64,000 nucleotides of DNA from Emcibacter nanhaiensis (GTDB lineage Bacteria > Pseudomonadota > Alphaproteobacteria > Sphingomonadales > Emcibacteraceae): the NCBI RefSeq assembly GCF_006385175.1, contig NZ_VFIY01000014.1, positions 1 through 64,000 of the forward strand. The letters are read 5' to 3'. Shown piece by piece: positions 53,619 to 61,964 of this stretch (positions are counted from its first letter, which is position 1; each line of letters opens with the position of its first letter). A model generated the notes under the pieces. It saw only the letters and a program-made list of their open reading frames with translations. It had not been told where the DNA came from and did not search any database. Position numbers and translations under genes: made by a program.

Positions 53619-55103
53619 CTATCTGATGGTAAAGGGACTGGCAGAGGTCCTGGCCGTAGAAAGCCAGACGCTTTTTAACTGGAGATACTGCTTGATGGCT
53701 TCCATGCCATTTTCCTTGCCCGAACCGCTCGCCTTATATCCCCCGAAGGGCGTCATATAGCTGACAACCCGGTAGGTATTTACCCAAACCGTCCCCGCCT
53801 GCAGCTTTGCCGGAAGCTCCATACATCTCCTGATATCCCGGCTCCAGATCCCGGCGGCCAGGCCATATCTGGTGTCATTGGCAATCCGGATTGCCTCTTC
53901 CTCGTCCCTGAACCTGATTACCGCGAGAACGGGACCGAAGATCTCCTCCCGGGCGATACGCATATCATTGGAAACATTGGTAAAAATAGTGGGTCTTATA
54001 AACAGTCCCTGCCCTGGTTCCGGAGGCCCGTCAGAAGGACCGCCGAGAATACATTCCGCGCCTTCGGACAAGGCCGTTTCAAGATATCCATTGACCTTGT
54101 CATATTGTTCCCGGGTCGCCACCGGGCCGACATTGGTTTCCGGACTCATCGGGTCCCCCAATTTCGCCCCTTTTGCAATGGCCAGGACCCGTTCAAGAAA
54201 TTCGTCATAGACTGCTTCGTCCACCAGAAGCCTTGAGCCGGCAACACAGGTCTGGCCGCTGGCCGCCAGAATACCGGCGATGACCCCGTTGGCAGCCTGG
54301 TCAAGGTCGGCATCAGCAAACACAATATTGGGGGACTTGCCGCCAAGTTCCAGGGTGGTGCTTTTGAAGTCCCAGCCCGCAATTTCATGGATGCGCCGGC
54401 CCGTGGCCTCGCTCCCGGTGAAGCTAATCTTTGACACCAGCGGATGTCCGGTCAGATCGTCCCCGATTTCACTACCGTACCCCGTGATCACATTGATCAC
54501 CCCCGGCGGAAAACCCGCCTGTTCGACAAGGCGGGCGAACTGCAAACTGGAACAGGAGGCATGTTCCGACGGCTTGAGGACAACCGTATTTCCTGCCGCA
54601 AGCGCAGGAGCCAGCTTGTAAGCCGCCAGCAAAAGCGGTGAGTTCCAGGCGGTAATTGCCGCCACGACACCATAGGGTTCATAGCGGGAATAATTGAACA
54701 TATCGGCCTTGTCTGTCGGGTGCACCATGCCCTCCAGCTTGTCGGCAAGCCCGCCGAAATAATAAAACCATTCCGGCATATAGCGAACCTGGGCGGACAT
54801 CTCGGCATAAAGTTTGCCATTGTCCCGGGTTTCAATTTTCGCCAGTTCTTCTACATTTTCCGCAATCAGATCTCCCAGCCTCCTGAGCAGCGCACCCCGT
54901 TGCGTCGGCGTCATGTTCGACCAGGGCCCCGATGTATAGGCTTCATACGCAGCCCTCACCGCCGCCTCGACATCCTCTAGCCCTGCCCGTGGAATTTGCG
55001 CCCAGGGCTCCTGATTGTAAGGATTAATGCTTTCTATGTAATTCCCGCTAACAGGCGCAACCCACTCGCCCCCGATCAACATCTCGTATTTAGCCATCGT
55101 CAC
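53619..55103 (-). CDS. NAD(P)-dependent aldehyde dehydrogenase
   Basis: The protein (494 aa) has the usual ALDH motifs: ITAWNSPLLLAAYKLAPALA near 150, the general base Glu in TLELGGKSPN near 258 and the nucleophilic Cys in SGQTCVAGSR near 292. It oxidises an aldehyde to the acid. Its start overlaps the stop of the aminotransferase by ATGA, so it most likely oxidises the aldehyde (or semialdehyde) that the transaminase forms. The lyase gene follows after 15 bp. Confidence 0.92.
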   Translation of the reverse strand: MTMAKYEMLIGGEWVAPVSGNYIESINPYNQEPWAQIPRAGLEDVEAAVRAAYEAYTSGPWSNMTPTQRGALLRRLGDLIAENVEELAKIETRDNGKLYAEMSAQVRYMPEWFYYFGGLADKLEGMVHPTDKADMFNYSRYEPYGVVAAITAWNSPLLLAAYKLAPALAAGNTVVLKPSEHASCSSLQFARLVEQAGFPPGVINVITGYGSEIGDDLTGHPLVSKISFTGSEATGRRIHEIAGWDFKSTTLELGGKSPNIVFADADLDQAANGVIAGILAASGQTCVAGSRLLVDEAVYDEFLERVLAIAKGAKLGDPMSPETNVGPVATREQYDKVNGYLETALSEGAECILGGPSDGPPEPGQGLFIRPTIFTNVSNDMRIAREEIFGPVLAVIRFRDEEEAIRIANDTRYGLAAGIWSRDIRRCMELPAKLQAGTVWVNTYRVVSYMTPFGGYKASGSGKENGMEAIKQYLQLKSVWLSTARTSASPFTIR

Positions 55104-56488
55104 CCCGGAAACCTCCCTGTCTCACGGGCCCATTTGTAGGTCTCATCAAGAGCCAGACCAAAACGTTTGAACATTTCGTCTATCTCTTCTGCTGTAATGA
55201 TAAGGGGGGGGCAGAACAACGCCGCATTACCGGAAAAACGGTGTATCAACCCATGTTCAATGCACCGGTTGTCGCAAAACTGACCGATGCCGGCGGACGC
55301 TTCAAAAGGCAGCCTTTTCTCCTTTGACGCCACAAGTTCCACCGCGCCGATCAACCCGACACCCCTGACATTGCCAACCATCGGGTGATCTGCAAACGCC
55401 CGCAAACGCTCCTGGAAATGCGGTGAGACGTCCCGGATACGGGACATCATATCCCTTTCCTCGAACAACTCCAGATTACGCAGGGCGACAGCGGCCGGCA
55501 CCGGGTGCCCGCCATAGGTAATACCATGGCCAAAAATGCCCCTGTCCGCGCTGGCCTCAACCAGTCCCTCATACATCCATTCCGGAATAATAACAGCCGC
55601 AATCGGCATGTAGGCTGAAGACAGCTGCTTTGCCACCGTCATGGTATCCGGCTGCATACCAACGGTCTCGCACCCGAACATATTGCCGGTACGGCCGAAA
55701 CCGCAGACAACTTCGTCCGCTATGGTAATGATATCGTACTGCCTGAGAATTTTTTGTATTTTCTCGAAATATGTCCGCGGCGGCGGAATAACGCCGCCCC
55801 CCGCCATCACAGGTTCCGCAATAAAGGCCGCGATGGTATCCGGATCTTCGCGCAGAATGAGCTGCTCAAGTTCTTCGGCCAGACGGTCCGCATATTCCTC
55901 CTCGCTTTCCCCCTCTTCCGCATCCCGGTAATAGTGAGGACAGGACACATGCAGTATATTGTCCAGCGGCTGATCGAATCCACCCCTGAAGGCAGGCAAC
56001 CCGGTCAAACAGGCCGTCGCAATCGTCACGCCGTGATAGCCGCCCCAGCGGGCAATGATCTTCTTCTTTTCCGGGCGGCCCACGGCATTATTATAATACC
56101 AGATCATTTTAAGCTGGGTATCGTTGGCCTCCGAACCGGAATTTGTGAAAAATACCTTGGATGCCTCAAATGGCACCATGCTTTTCAGACGGCGTGCCAG
56201 TTCAATAGTCGGCACAACCGCCTTGTTTCCGAAGCCGTGGTAAAACGGCAGTTTCCGCATCTGTTCAACTGCGGCATCGACCAGTTCAGACTCGCTGAAA
56301 CCGAAGCTGGTACACCAAAGCCCCGCCATGCCTTCAATATATTCCTTGCCTTGAACATCATAGACATGGATACCTTGGCCACGCTCGATCACCAGCGCCC
56401 CGTTTTCCCTGTGCTCGAACAGATTAGTGGTAGGGTGCAGCACATGTTCCCTGTCACCGGCAATAATCGATTTTGCATAGTTACTCAT
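55100..56488 (-). CDS. Class III (omega) aminotransferase
   Basis: The protein (462 aa) has FTNSGSEANDTQLKMIW near 114-130, GGYHGVTIATACLTG near 149, the PLP-ring Asp in TIADEVVCGFGRTG (Asp258) and the Schiff-base Lys in TVAKQLSSAYMPI (Lys287). This class moves amino groups that are not alpha to a carboxylate, including those of beta-amino acids, beta-alanine and diamines. It heads the operon with the aldehyde dehydrogenase and the CitE-type lyase, and shares the divergent operator region 56582-56595 with the periplasmic isochorismatase-like gene. A beta-amino acid unit in the substrate would explain it. Confidence 0.9.
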   Translation of the reverse strand: MSNYAKSIIAGDREHVLHPTTNLFEHRENGALVIERGQGIHVYDVQGKEYIEGMAGLWCTSFGFSESELVDAAVEQMRKLPFYHGFGNKAVVPTIELARRLKSMVPFEASKVFFTNSGSEANDTQLKMIWYYNNAVGRPEKKKIIARWGGYHGVTIATACLTGLPAFRGGFDQPLDNILHVSCPHYYRDAEEGESEEEYADRLAEELEQLILREDPDTIAAFIAEPVMAGGGVIPPPRTYFEKIQKILRQYDIITIADEVVCGFGRTGNMFGCETVGMQPDTMTVAKQLSSAYMPIAAVIIPEWMYEGLVEASADRGIFGHGITYGGHPVPAAVALRNLELFEERDMMSRIRDVSPHFQERLRAFADHPMVGNVRGVGLIGAVELVASKEKRLPFEASAGIGQFCDNRCIEHGLIHRFSGNAALFCPPLIITAEEIDEMFKRFGLALDETYKWARETGRFPG

Positions 56489-56818
56489 ATCAAAACGCCC
56501 ATCTCACTTCATCACATAGACAATTACATCATACGGGAAATGTCCCGGAATCGGGATATTATTCTTTAATAAAATATATATGTATACTAACATACACTAT
56601 ATATTTTTTCAGGCAATACTCTATTCAATCATTCTTCTGAAAGAATCCCCGGTTCACTTTCCCGTTCGCACCAAACTTTATCTTAAACACCTTGTCAGGA
56701 ACCGGGTGGAACATTTGTTGCATCTTATCGTTCCGGAAAGTTCTAGGAACAATACCGTCAACAGCACGCTACAGATGCCGATTGACAGGCAGACAATATA
56801 ATTTCGAAAGGACTAAAA
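56489..56818. other. 330-bp divergent intergenic region
   Basis: It separates the aminotransferase from the isochorismatase-like gene. It contains the GntR-type operator at 56582-56595 in an AT-rich stretch. No gene is supported in the remaining 220 bp before the ATG at 56819. Confidence 0.5.
56582..56595. promoter_or_regulatory. GntR-type operator, site 6 (divergent aminotransferase/isochorismatase promoter)
   Basis: GTATACTAACATAC is followed by ACTATATATT. It lies 94 bp before the aminotransferase start and 224 bp before the isochorismatase-like gene, so control of the former is more certain. Confidence 0.6.
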
Positions 56819-57538
56819 ATGAAGAAGACATTCCTTCTGGTCATCGCAGGCATATCGCTTGCGTTTTCAACATTTCAGGCTTCCGCCGCCAACGATCCTT
56901 TGCCGGTCTTTGACAAATCCCGCACGGCGATCGTGATCACGGACCCCCAAAACGATTTCCTGGCGCCCGATGGCAAACTCCACGGACTGCTTGCTGAAAA
57001 CCTGAAAGAGCTGAACACCGTCGCCAATATCGAGACACTTATGAAAACCGCCAAGTCAAAAGGTCTCGCCCTGGCTGTCGATCCACTGATTTACAACGCG
57101 CTTGACGTTGACTGGTCCCGTGCCGGCGCCCTTCAGCGCCAGCTTCTGGATATGGGCGCCCTGCAACGGGTGTCAGGCAAGGCCGGAAATTTTCAAGGAT
57201 CAGGCGCTGATTTTTACGGCCCCTACAAACCCTATATCCATGACGGCAAAACCATTGTTGTAGCGCCGCACAAAATGTATGGCCCGGAAAGCAATGACCT
57301 GATCTATCAGCTGCGCGCCCGCGGCATCGATACGGTAATTCTGGGCGGCCTCGTCGCCAATCTCTGCGTCGACTCCCATATGCGCGCCCTGATGGAGAAC
57401 GGATTCAAGGTCTATGTTGTTAAGGACGCCGTTGCCGCACCGGGTGCAGACGCCTACAAGGCTGCCCTTGTCAACTATTCCATGATCGCCAACGGCGTGT
57501 TGACAACTGGAGAAGTCACCAGGGCGCTTGGCCACTGA
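56819..57538 (+). CDS. Periplasmic isochorismatase-fold cysteine hydrolase
   Basis: The protein (239 aa) starts with a clear signal peptide, cleaved near FQASA-AND (residue 23). The fold carries the catalytic triad of this family: Asp42 in VITDPQNDF, Lys in VAPHKMYGPESNDL near 160 and Cys in GLVANLCVDSHMRAL near 184. Members hydrolyse amides such as nicotinamide, N-carbamoylsarcosine and ureido groups. Export of this normally cytoplasmic fold points to action on the compound before uptake. The nearest upstream regulatory site is the shared operator at 56582-56595. The substrate is unknown. Confidence 0.82.
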   Translation: MKKTFLLVIAGISLAFSTFQASAANDPLPVFDKSRTAIVITDPQNDFLAPDGKLHGLLAENLKELNTVANIETLMKTAKSKGLALAVDPLIYNALDVDWSRAGALQRQLLDMGALQRVSGKAGNFQGSGADFYGPYKPYIHDGKTIVVAPHKMYGPESNDLIYQLRARGIDTVILGGLVANLCVDSHMRALMENGFKVYVVKDAVAAPGADAYKAALVNYSMIANGVLTTGEVTRALGH

Positions 57539-57546
57539 GAATTTCC

Positions 57547-57576
57547 CCGGCGGGACCTCGCCAGGTTTCCCGCCGG
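57547..57576. terminator. Hairpin between converging genes
   Basis: CCGGCGGG (57547-57554) pairs with CCCGCCGG (57569-57576) across a 14-base loop. It lies between the stop of the isochorismatase-like gene and the stop of the Crp/Fnr gene. There is no T-run, so it may depend on other factors. Confidence 0.4.
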
Positions 57577-57602
57577 TGTCTCTCCCGGATAACAACAAAA
57601 TG

Positions 57603-58289
57603 TCAGGTGACTGGATATTCGGCCTCGGGAACCAGCTTCTCGAGCCGTTCACGATCCAGAACCGTTATCCGGCGCGGTGCCAGGGAAATCAATCCCTGAC
57701 TGACAAGGTTTCGCAACAGGCGGGACACAACTTCCCGGATTGTCCCCAGGTGCCGGGCGAGTTTGTCCTGGGACAGGTGAATGATTCCGTCTTCGTCAGC
57801 CTGCGCCAGAAGCAATAAAATGAGCCGCTCTTCCTGCGGCAGGCGCATGCTCTCCTCCAAGCGCCGCAGCAAGGAGAAAACACGTTCAGAAAGCTGTTCA
57901 AACAGGAATTTCTGTAACGCCGGCTCCCGCGAAAACAAATCACGGAAGACGGCGCCGGGAACGGTTACAATCTCAACGCCGCTCTCTTCCGCTGCCGCCC
58001 ACGCCGGATAAGGAATTTCGGTAAAAAGGCTATTCAGCGCCAGAATGCAGCTTTCACCCGGTTCGATCCAGTAGAGCGTGCCTTCGTGACCGGCCGCATC
58101 GATATAATAGACCCGGATCGCGCCAGAGCGGACAAAATAAACGCCATCCACCTCATCTCCCGGATGAAGAATGTCCGCGCCTGGCTCAACGCTCAGGCAG
58201 GTCAAACCTGCACAAAGCCGGTCGCGCGTCTCAGTCGTTATTTTCTGGCCAAAAGTAAGAGTGTCAATGAAACTATCGATTGCCTGCAT
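57603..58289 (-). CDS. Crp/Fnr family transcriptional regulator
   Basis: The protein (228 aa) has an N-terminal cNMP-binding-like barrel (about 25-130, with GDEVDGVYFVRSGAIRVYY) and a C-terminal winged helix with LSQDKLARHLGTIREVVSRLLRNL at about 172-195. The Cys pattern of oxygen-sensing FNR is missing (only two Cys near 25-30 and one at about 91). It diverges from the di-haem peroxidase gene, with a 13-bp tandem repeat in between. It may respond to redox or peroxide conditions, but no ligand can be named. It has no GTAT-N5-CATAC site. Confidence 0.9.
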   Translation of the reverse strand: MQAIDSFIDTLTFGQKITTETRDRLCAGLTCLSVEPGADILHPGDEVDGVYFVRSGAIRVYYIDAAGHEGTLYWIEPGESCILALNSLFTEIPYPAWAAAEESGVEIVTVPGAVFRDLFSREPALQKFLFEQLSERVFSLLRRLEESMRLPQEERLILLLLAQADEDGIIHLSQDKLARHLGTIREVVSRLLRNLVSQGLISLAPRRITVLDRERLEKLVPEAEYPVT

Positions 58290-58434
58290 ATCTCTTATTA
58301 CTCAAATCTTCAGTTTTCTGCTTTGCCCCGGGGAACGCTTCCCCGCCAACTGACAATTTCGCGGAAACCTCCACTGCGCCAATTCTACCGAGCGCTCCCA
58401 ACCCGGTCAACATGACCCTCGCGCGTCCTTAAAA

Positions 58435-58482
58435 ATACCGGCCAAAGATACTGGCCAAAGATACTGGCCAAAGATACTGGCC
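58435..58482 (+). repeat. 13-bp tandem repeat before the peroxidase gene
   Basis: The unit GGCCAAAGATACT occurs three times in a row from 58440 to 58478, flanked by a partial unit on each side (ATACC before, GGCC after). The copies are exact. It lies between the divergent Crp/Fnr and peroxidase genes, 85 bp before the latter's start. Confidence 0.75.
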
Positions 58483-58566
58483 GGAACAAAAGTTACATAC
58501 CCAATCAACCCTTTCAGGCAAGCTTGCAAGAACTGACATTAGTTGAATTTTATTTGAGTAAAGCAC

Positions 58567-59865
58567 ATGTCGAACATTTTATTTATCATGACTATCGGCG
58601 CCTGTCTTGGAGGCATAGCTTTATACCTGATTTCCGGCAACCTGGTGCGACAAAGCGGTCTCAACGCCCCAGGCAAGATACTTCTTACAGCTGCGATCGG
58701 CTTGGGGGTGATTGCAGTTTCTATTAAAGTTCTGCTCGTCGGTTACCTGATGGAAAAAACCAGGGATCACCATCCCCAGCTTCGCCCGGCGGAAAGAAGC
58801 ATTGGCCGTGAAAATCATGGTGCCTACGCCAAGTCCGCCATAACCAGCCCCTGGCTTGCCCTGCCCGTCACACCATCTTTGCCGCCAGACACTCCCTTGC
58901 AGCCTGATCTGGTAAAACTGGGTAAACGCCTCTTTAACGAGAAGGGCCTTTCGCTCAACGGCGACGTGGCTTGCAGCTCCTGTCACATACTTGGAAATGG
59001 CGGTGATGACGATTCCATGGTTTCGACAGGTATTTTTGACCTGCGGGGGACAAGAAACGCCCCCACCGTCTGGAATGCAGCATTTCTGTCACGGCTTTTC
59101 TGGGACGGGCGCGCCACCTCCCTGGAAGACCAGGCCAAAGGCCCCTTCATCAACCCCGTCGAGATGGGCATGCCAACAGTTACCGCCGTCGAAGAAGCTG
59201 TGCGAAGTCTGCCAGGCTACGCGGCAGACTTTGAACAGGCTTTTGGCAGCCCACACGCTATTACAATTGAAAATATCACTTCTGCTATTGCCAGTTACGA
59301 GCGAACGTTGATTGTGCCTGATACTGCCTACGATCGTTTTGTTCGTGGTGAAGCCGGCGCCCTGACCCCACAACAAATGAGAGGCATGGCCCTCTTTGCA
59401 GGTATCGGATGCCGCAATTGCCATCGCGATCCCACATTCAGTGCGGCCGGAAAGATCAAAGCCGCCGGTGTCTGGAAACCGTTTCCGGCCTTTTCAAACA
59501 ACAGCTATGTCCAGGAATACAACCTTATGGACGACCGCGGGCGGGCGGATTCCCAACTTGCTTCAGGTCCCGGACTCTGGCGCGTCCCCTCTTTGCGGAA
59601 CGTCGCAAATACAGCGCCCTATTTTCACAACGGCTCGGTGGACAAACTTGAGAAAGCTATAACGATCATGGCCATTACCCAGCTTGGAAAAAAAGTTGTT
59701 GCCGGGAACACTAGCGAAATGCCTGTGATCACTTGGGAACCTGATGCCAGGAAACTCAGCCCTTACCGCCCCCGGGTACTGACCCGGGACGACATCAAGG
59801 CGCTGGCCGCCTTCCTCGGCAGCCTTTCAGACGCAGGCGACACCATGTCCGCCCCGGTCCAATAG
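58567..59865 (+). CDS. Di-haem cytochrome c peroxidase (CcpA/MauG family)
   Basis: The protein (432 aa) has two N-terminal membrane segments (about 3-23 and 38-60), so it is tethered to the inner membrane with its catalytic part in the periplasm. The haem-binding motifs are ACSSCH (Cys136, Cys139, His140) and CRNCH (Cys282, Cys285, His286). LFWDGRATSLEDQA near 177-190 and a late PYFHNGS are typical of bacterial peroxidases. It reduces hydrogen peroxide or, as in MauG-type members, oxidises organic targets. It may be a stress gene rather than part of the peptide pathway. The 13-bp tandem repeat lies upstream. Confidence 0.9.
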   Translation: MSNILFIMTIGACLGGIALYLISGNLVRQSGLNAPGKILLTAAIGLGVIAVSIKVLLVGYLMEKTRDHHPQLRPAERSIGRENHGAYAKSAITSPWLALPVTPSLPPDTPLQPDLVKLGKRLFNEKGLSLNGDVACSSCHILGNGGDDDSMVSTGIFDLRGTRNAPTVWNAAFLSRLFWDGRATSLEDQAKGPFINPVEMGMPTVTAVEEAVRSLPGYAADFEQAFGSPHAITIENITSAIASYERTLIVPDTAYDRFVRGEAGALTPQQMRGMALFAGIGCRNCHRDPTFSAAGKIKAAGVWKPFPAFSNNSYVQEYNLMDDRGRADSQLASGPGLWRVPSLRNVANTAPYFHNGSVDKLEKAITIMAITQLGKKVVAGNTSEMPVITWEPDARKLSPYRPRVLTRDDIKALAAFLGSLSDAGDTMSAPVQ

Positions 59866-59941
59866 CGCCTCCCATCGCTCATTAACAGGAAAGTGCCAAA
59901 ATCTTGCCGCCGCCCAAAAACCATATGACAGCGATCCCGGC

Positions 59942-61093
59942 TCAGGACATCAGGCTGCGGGAGATTAACTCCTTCATGATCTCGCTGGTGCCTCCGTAAA
60001 TCCGCTGCACCCGGGCATCTGCGTACATACGCGCCACAAGATATTCGCGCATATAACCGTAACCGCCATGCAATTGAACACATTCGTCTAGAATTTCACC
60101 TTGAATTTCAGATCCCGTCAGCTTGGCAATCGACGCTTCTTCAGCTCCGAGTTCTCCACAGAGAATCTTTCCGATACATTTTTCGACATAAGCCCTCAGG
60201 AGTTCCAGCTTTGCTTTGCATTCCGCCAGCTTGAAACGGGAATTCTGGAATTCGAGCACCGGCTTGCCGAAAGCATGGCGTTCGGCAGTATAGCTTACCG
60301 TCTCTTCTATAGCTTTCTGCGATGCGCCGACAGCAATTATGCCGAGCATGAGGCGTTCCCAGGCCAGCTGCTTCATCAACTGACCAAATCCCTGGCCGGC
60401 AATTCCGCCCAAAAGGTTGTGCGCCGAAACCTGCGCGTCATCAAAAAACAGCTCTGACGTATCCTGCCCGGGCATGCCCAGTTTATCCAGGTTCCGGCCC
60501 CGCCTGAAACCATCCAGCCCGTCCGTTTCTATGCCAACAAGAGAAATTCCCTTCGCCCCGTGATTCATGTCAGTCTTCACAACAAGAATGATAAAATTGC
60601 TGATTTGCCCATTGGAGATAAAAGTCTTGGAGCCGTTAATCACATATTCCCCGCCACTGCGTACGGCACTGGTTCGCACTCCCTGGAGATCCGACCCCGT
60701 GCCTGGTTCGGTCATCGCAATGGCTCCGATCAATTCGCCGCTGGCGAGTTTGGGCAACCACCGCTGCTTTTGTTCTTCCGTGGCGTAGGCCAGAACATAG
60801 TGCACGGCAATATTGTGCACAAAAAGCCCAAAACTCATGTCGCCGGTATAACCGAGCTCCCCGAAAATGACTGAATCATGGCTCAGGTTTCCCCCGGCCC
60901 CGCCGAATTCTTCCGGAATGGATGCCGCTAAAATGCCGTACTCGCCGGCTTTTTCCCAAAACTCCCGGTCCACTTTTTTCTTGGCGTGAAACCTTTCCAC
61001 ATATGGCAGGAACTCCGTTTGAAAGAATTTCCGGGTAATATCGGCAAGGATCGACAATTCATCTGTCATCCAGGAAGCATATCTGAATATCAT
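59942..61093 (-). CDS. Acyl-CoA dehydrogenase C
   Basis: The protein (383 aa) is a standard acyl-CoA dehydrogenase: IGAIAMTEPGTGSDL near 125, FISNGQISNFIIL, GGYGYMREYLVARMYAD near 345 and the catalytic Glu in IYGGTSEIMKEL near the end (YGGTSEI, as in branched-chain enzymes where the Glu sits elsewhere). The ATG at 61093 with AGGAAA upstream gives the family's usual N-terminus; an in-frame ATG at 61222 would add residues unlike it and overlap the SDR gene. It follows the SDR at 61140 by 46 bp, and the pair is under the last GntR-type operator. Confidence 0.9.
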   Translation of the reverse strand: MIFRYASWMTDELSILADITRKFFQTEFLPYVERFHAKKKVDREFWEKAGEYGILAASIPEEFGGAGGNLSHDSVIFGELGYTGDMSFGLFVHNIAVHYVLAYATEEQKQRWLPKLASGELIGAIAMTEPGTGSDLQGVRTSAVRSGGEYVINGSKTFISNGQISNFIILVVKTDMNHGAKGISLVGIETDGLDGFRRGRNLDKLGMPGQDTSELFFDDAQVSAHNLLGGIAGQGFGQLMKQLAWERLMLGIIAVGASQKAIEETVSYTAERHAFGKPVLEFQNSRFKLAECKAKLELLRAYVEKCIGKILCGELGAEEASIAKLTGSEIQGEILDECVQLHGGYGYMREYLVARMYADARVQRIYGGTSEIMKELISRSLMS

Positions 61094-61139
61094 CACATCA
61101 TTTCCTGTTGTGCACCAGCTATGTGAATTAAGGCACGGC

Positions 61140-61964
61140 CTAGAAAGAAATACCGCCGCTACACAGCACCACCTGGCCGGAAATATAATCGGATTCCGGA
61201 ATTGTGAGAAGATAGACCGCACCGGCAGCTTCTTCGACAGACCCCGCGCGGCCCATCGGAATCATGGCCCGGAAACCATCAGCTACCGATCTGGGTATTC
61301 CAAGGCCGATTTTGTTGCCTTCGATCTCGACCTCCTGCTTCACGTCGGACGCCTCCGTCAGGCGAGTTTCAATATACCCAAAGGCGACACAGTTCACATT
61401 GACGTTCAGCCGCCCCCACTCCTTGGCCAATGTCTTGGTCATTCCGACGACCCCGGCTTTTGCCGATGAATAATTTGCCTGGCCCGGGTTCCCGCCGGTA
61501 CCCGCCACGGAAGAAATATTGACCACCTTGCGGCAAACCCGGCGAGCGTCCTGCTCTTCTGACTTGAAAGCCATCTTCCAGTGAGGCTGGATGGCACGCA
61601 AAATTCTGAACGGCGCCCGCAGGTGGACATCTATCATGGCATCAAACTGCTCGTCCGTCATCTTGTGGATCATATTGTCCCACGTATACCCCGCATTGTT
61701 AACGATAATGTCAGGCACTCCAAAGGCTTCCGTCGCCGTAGCGATAAAGCGGTCCGCAAACCCCTTTTCGGTGACGGAGCCGGCGCAGGAGACCGCCTCA
61801 CCACCTGTTTTTTTTATCTCATCCTCCACAGCTGCACTGATATCCGCATCCAGGTCATTGACTACAACCTTTGCACCTTCACTGGCAAATTTCAATGCAA
61901 CCGCGCGACCGATCCCGCGGCCTGATCCCGTGACAAGAGCGATCTTTCCTCCAAGTTTTCCCAT
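61140..61964 (-). CDS. SDR family 3-hydroxyacyl-CoA dehydrogenase-like protein
   Basis: The protein (274 aa) has TGSGRGIGRA (12-21), VNNAGYTWD near 88, the catalytic Ser in VNISSVAG and Tyr-Lys in ANYSSAKAG near 165, all intact. It resembles 3-oxoacyl-ACP reductases and 3-hydroxyacyl-CoA dehydrogenases, including the large-substrate type of the steroid side-chain pathways. It would work with acyl-CoA dehydrogenase C in one round of chain shortening. The operator at 62114-62127 lies 150 bp upstream. It is the last intact gene of the island on the right. Confidence 0.85.
   Translation of the reverse strand: MGKLGGKIALVTGSGRGIGRAVALKFASEGAKVVVNDLDADISAAVEDEIKKTGGEAVSCAGSVTEKGFADRFIATATEAFGVPDIIVNNAGYTWDNMIHKMTDEQFDAMIDVHLRAPFRILRAIQPHWKMAFKSEEQDARRVCRKVVNISSVAGTGGNPGQANYSSAKAGVVGMTKTLAKEWGRLNVNVNCVAFGYIETRLTEASDVKQEVEIEGNKIGLGIPRSVADGFRAMIPMGRAGSVEEAAGAVYLLTIPESDYISGQVVLCSGGISF

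Noticed and set aside
58435-58482. CRISPR array
   Set aside because: The repeats are 13 bp and directly joined with no spacers, and there are no cas genes.
24393-61964. Classical mlr (mlrABCD) microcystin cluster
   Set aside because: No CAAX-type MlrA protease and no MlrD-type transporter were found, and the M81 and beta-lactamase-fold proteins could have other substrates. It is kept only as a hypothesis about the compound class.
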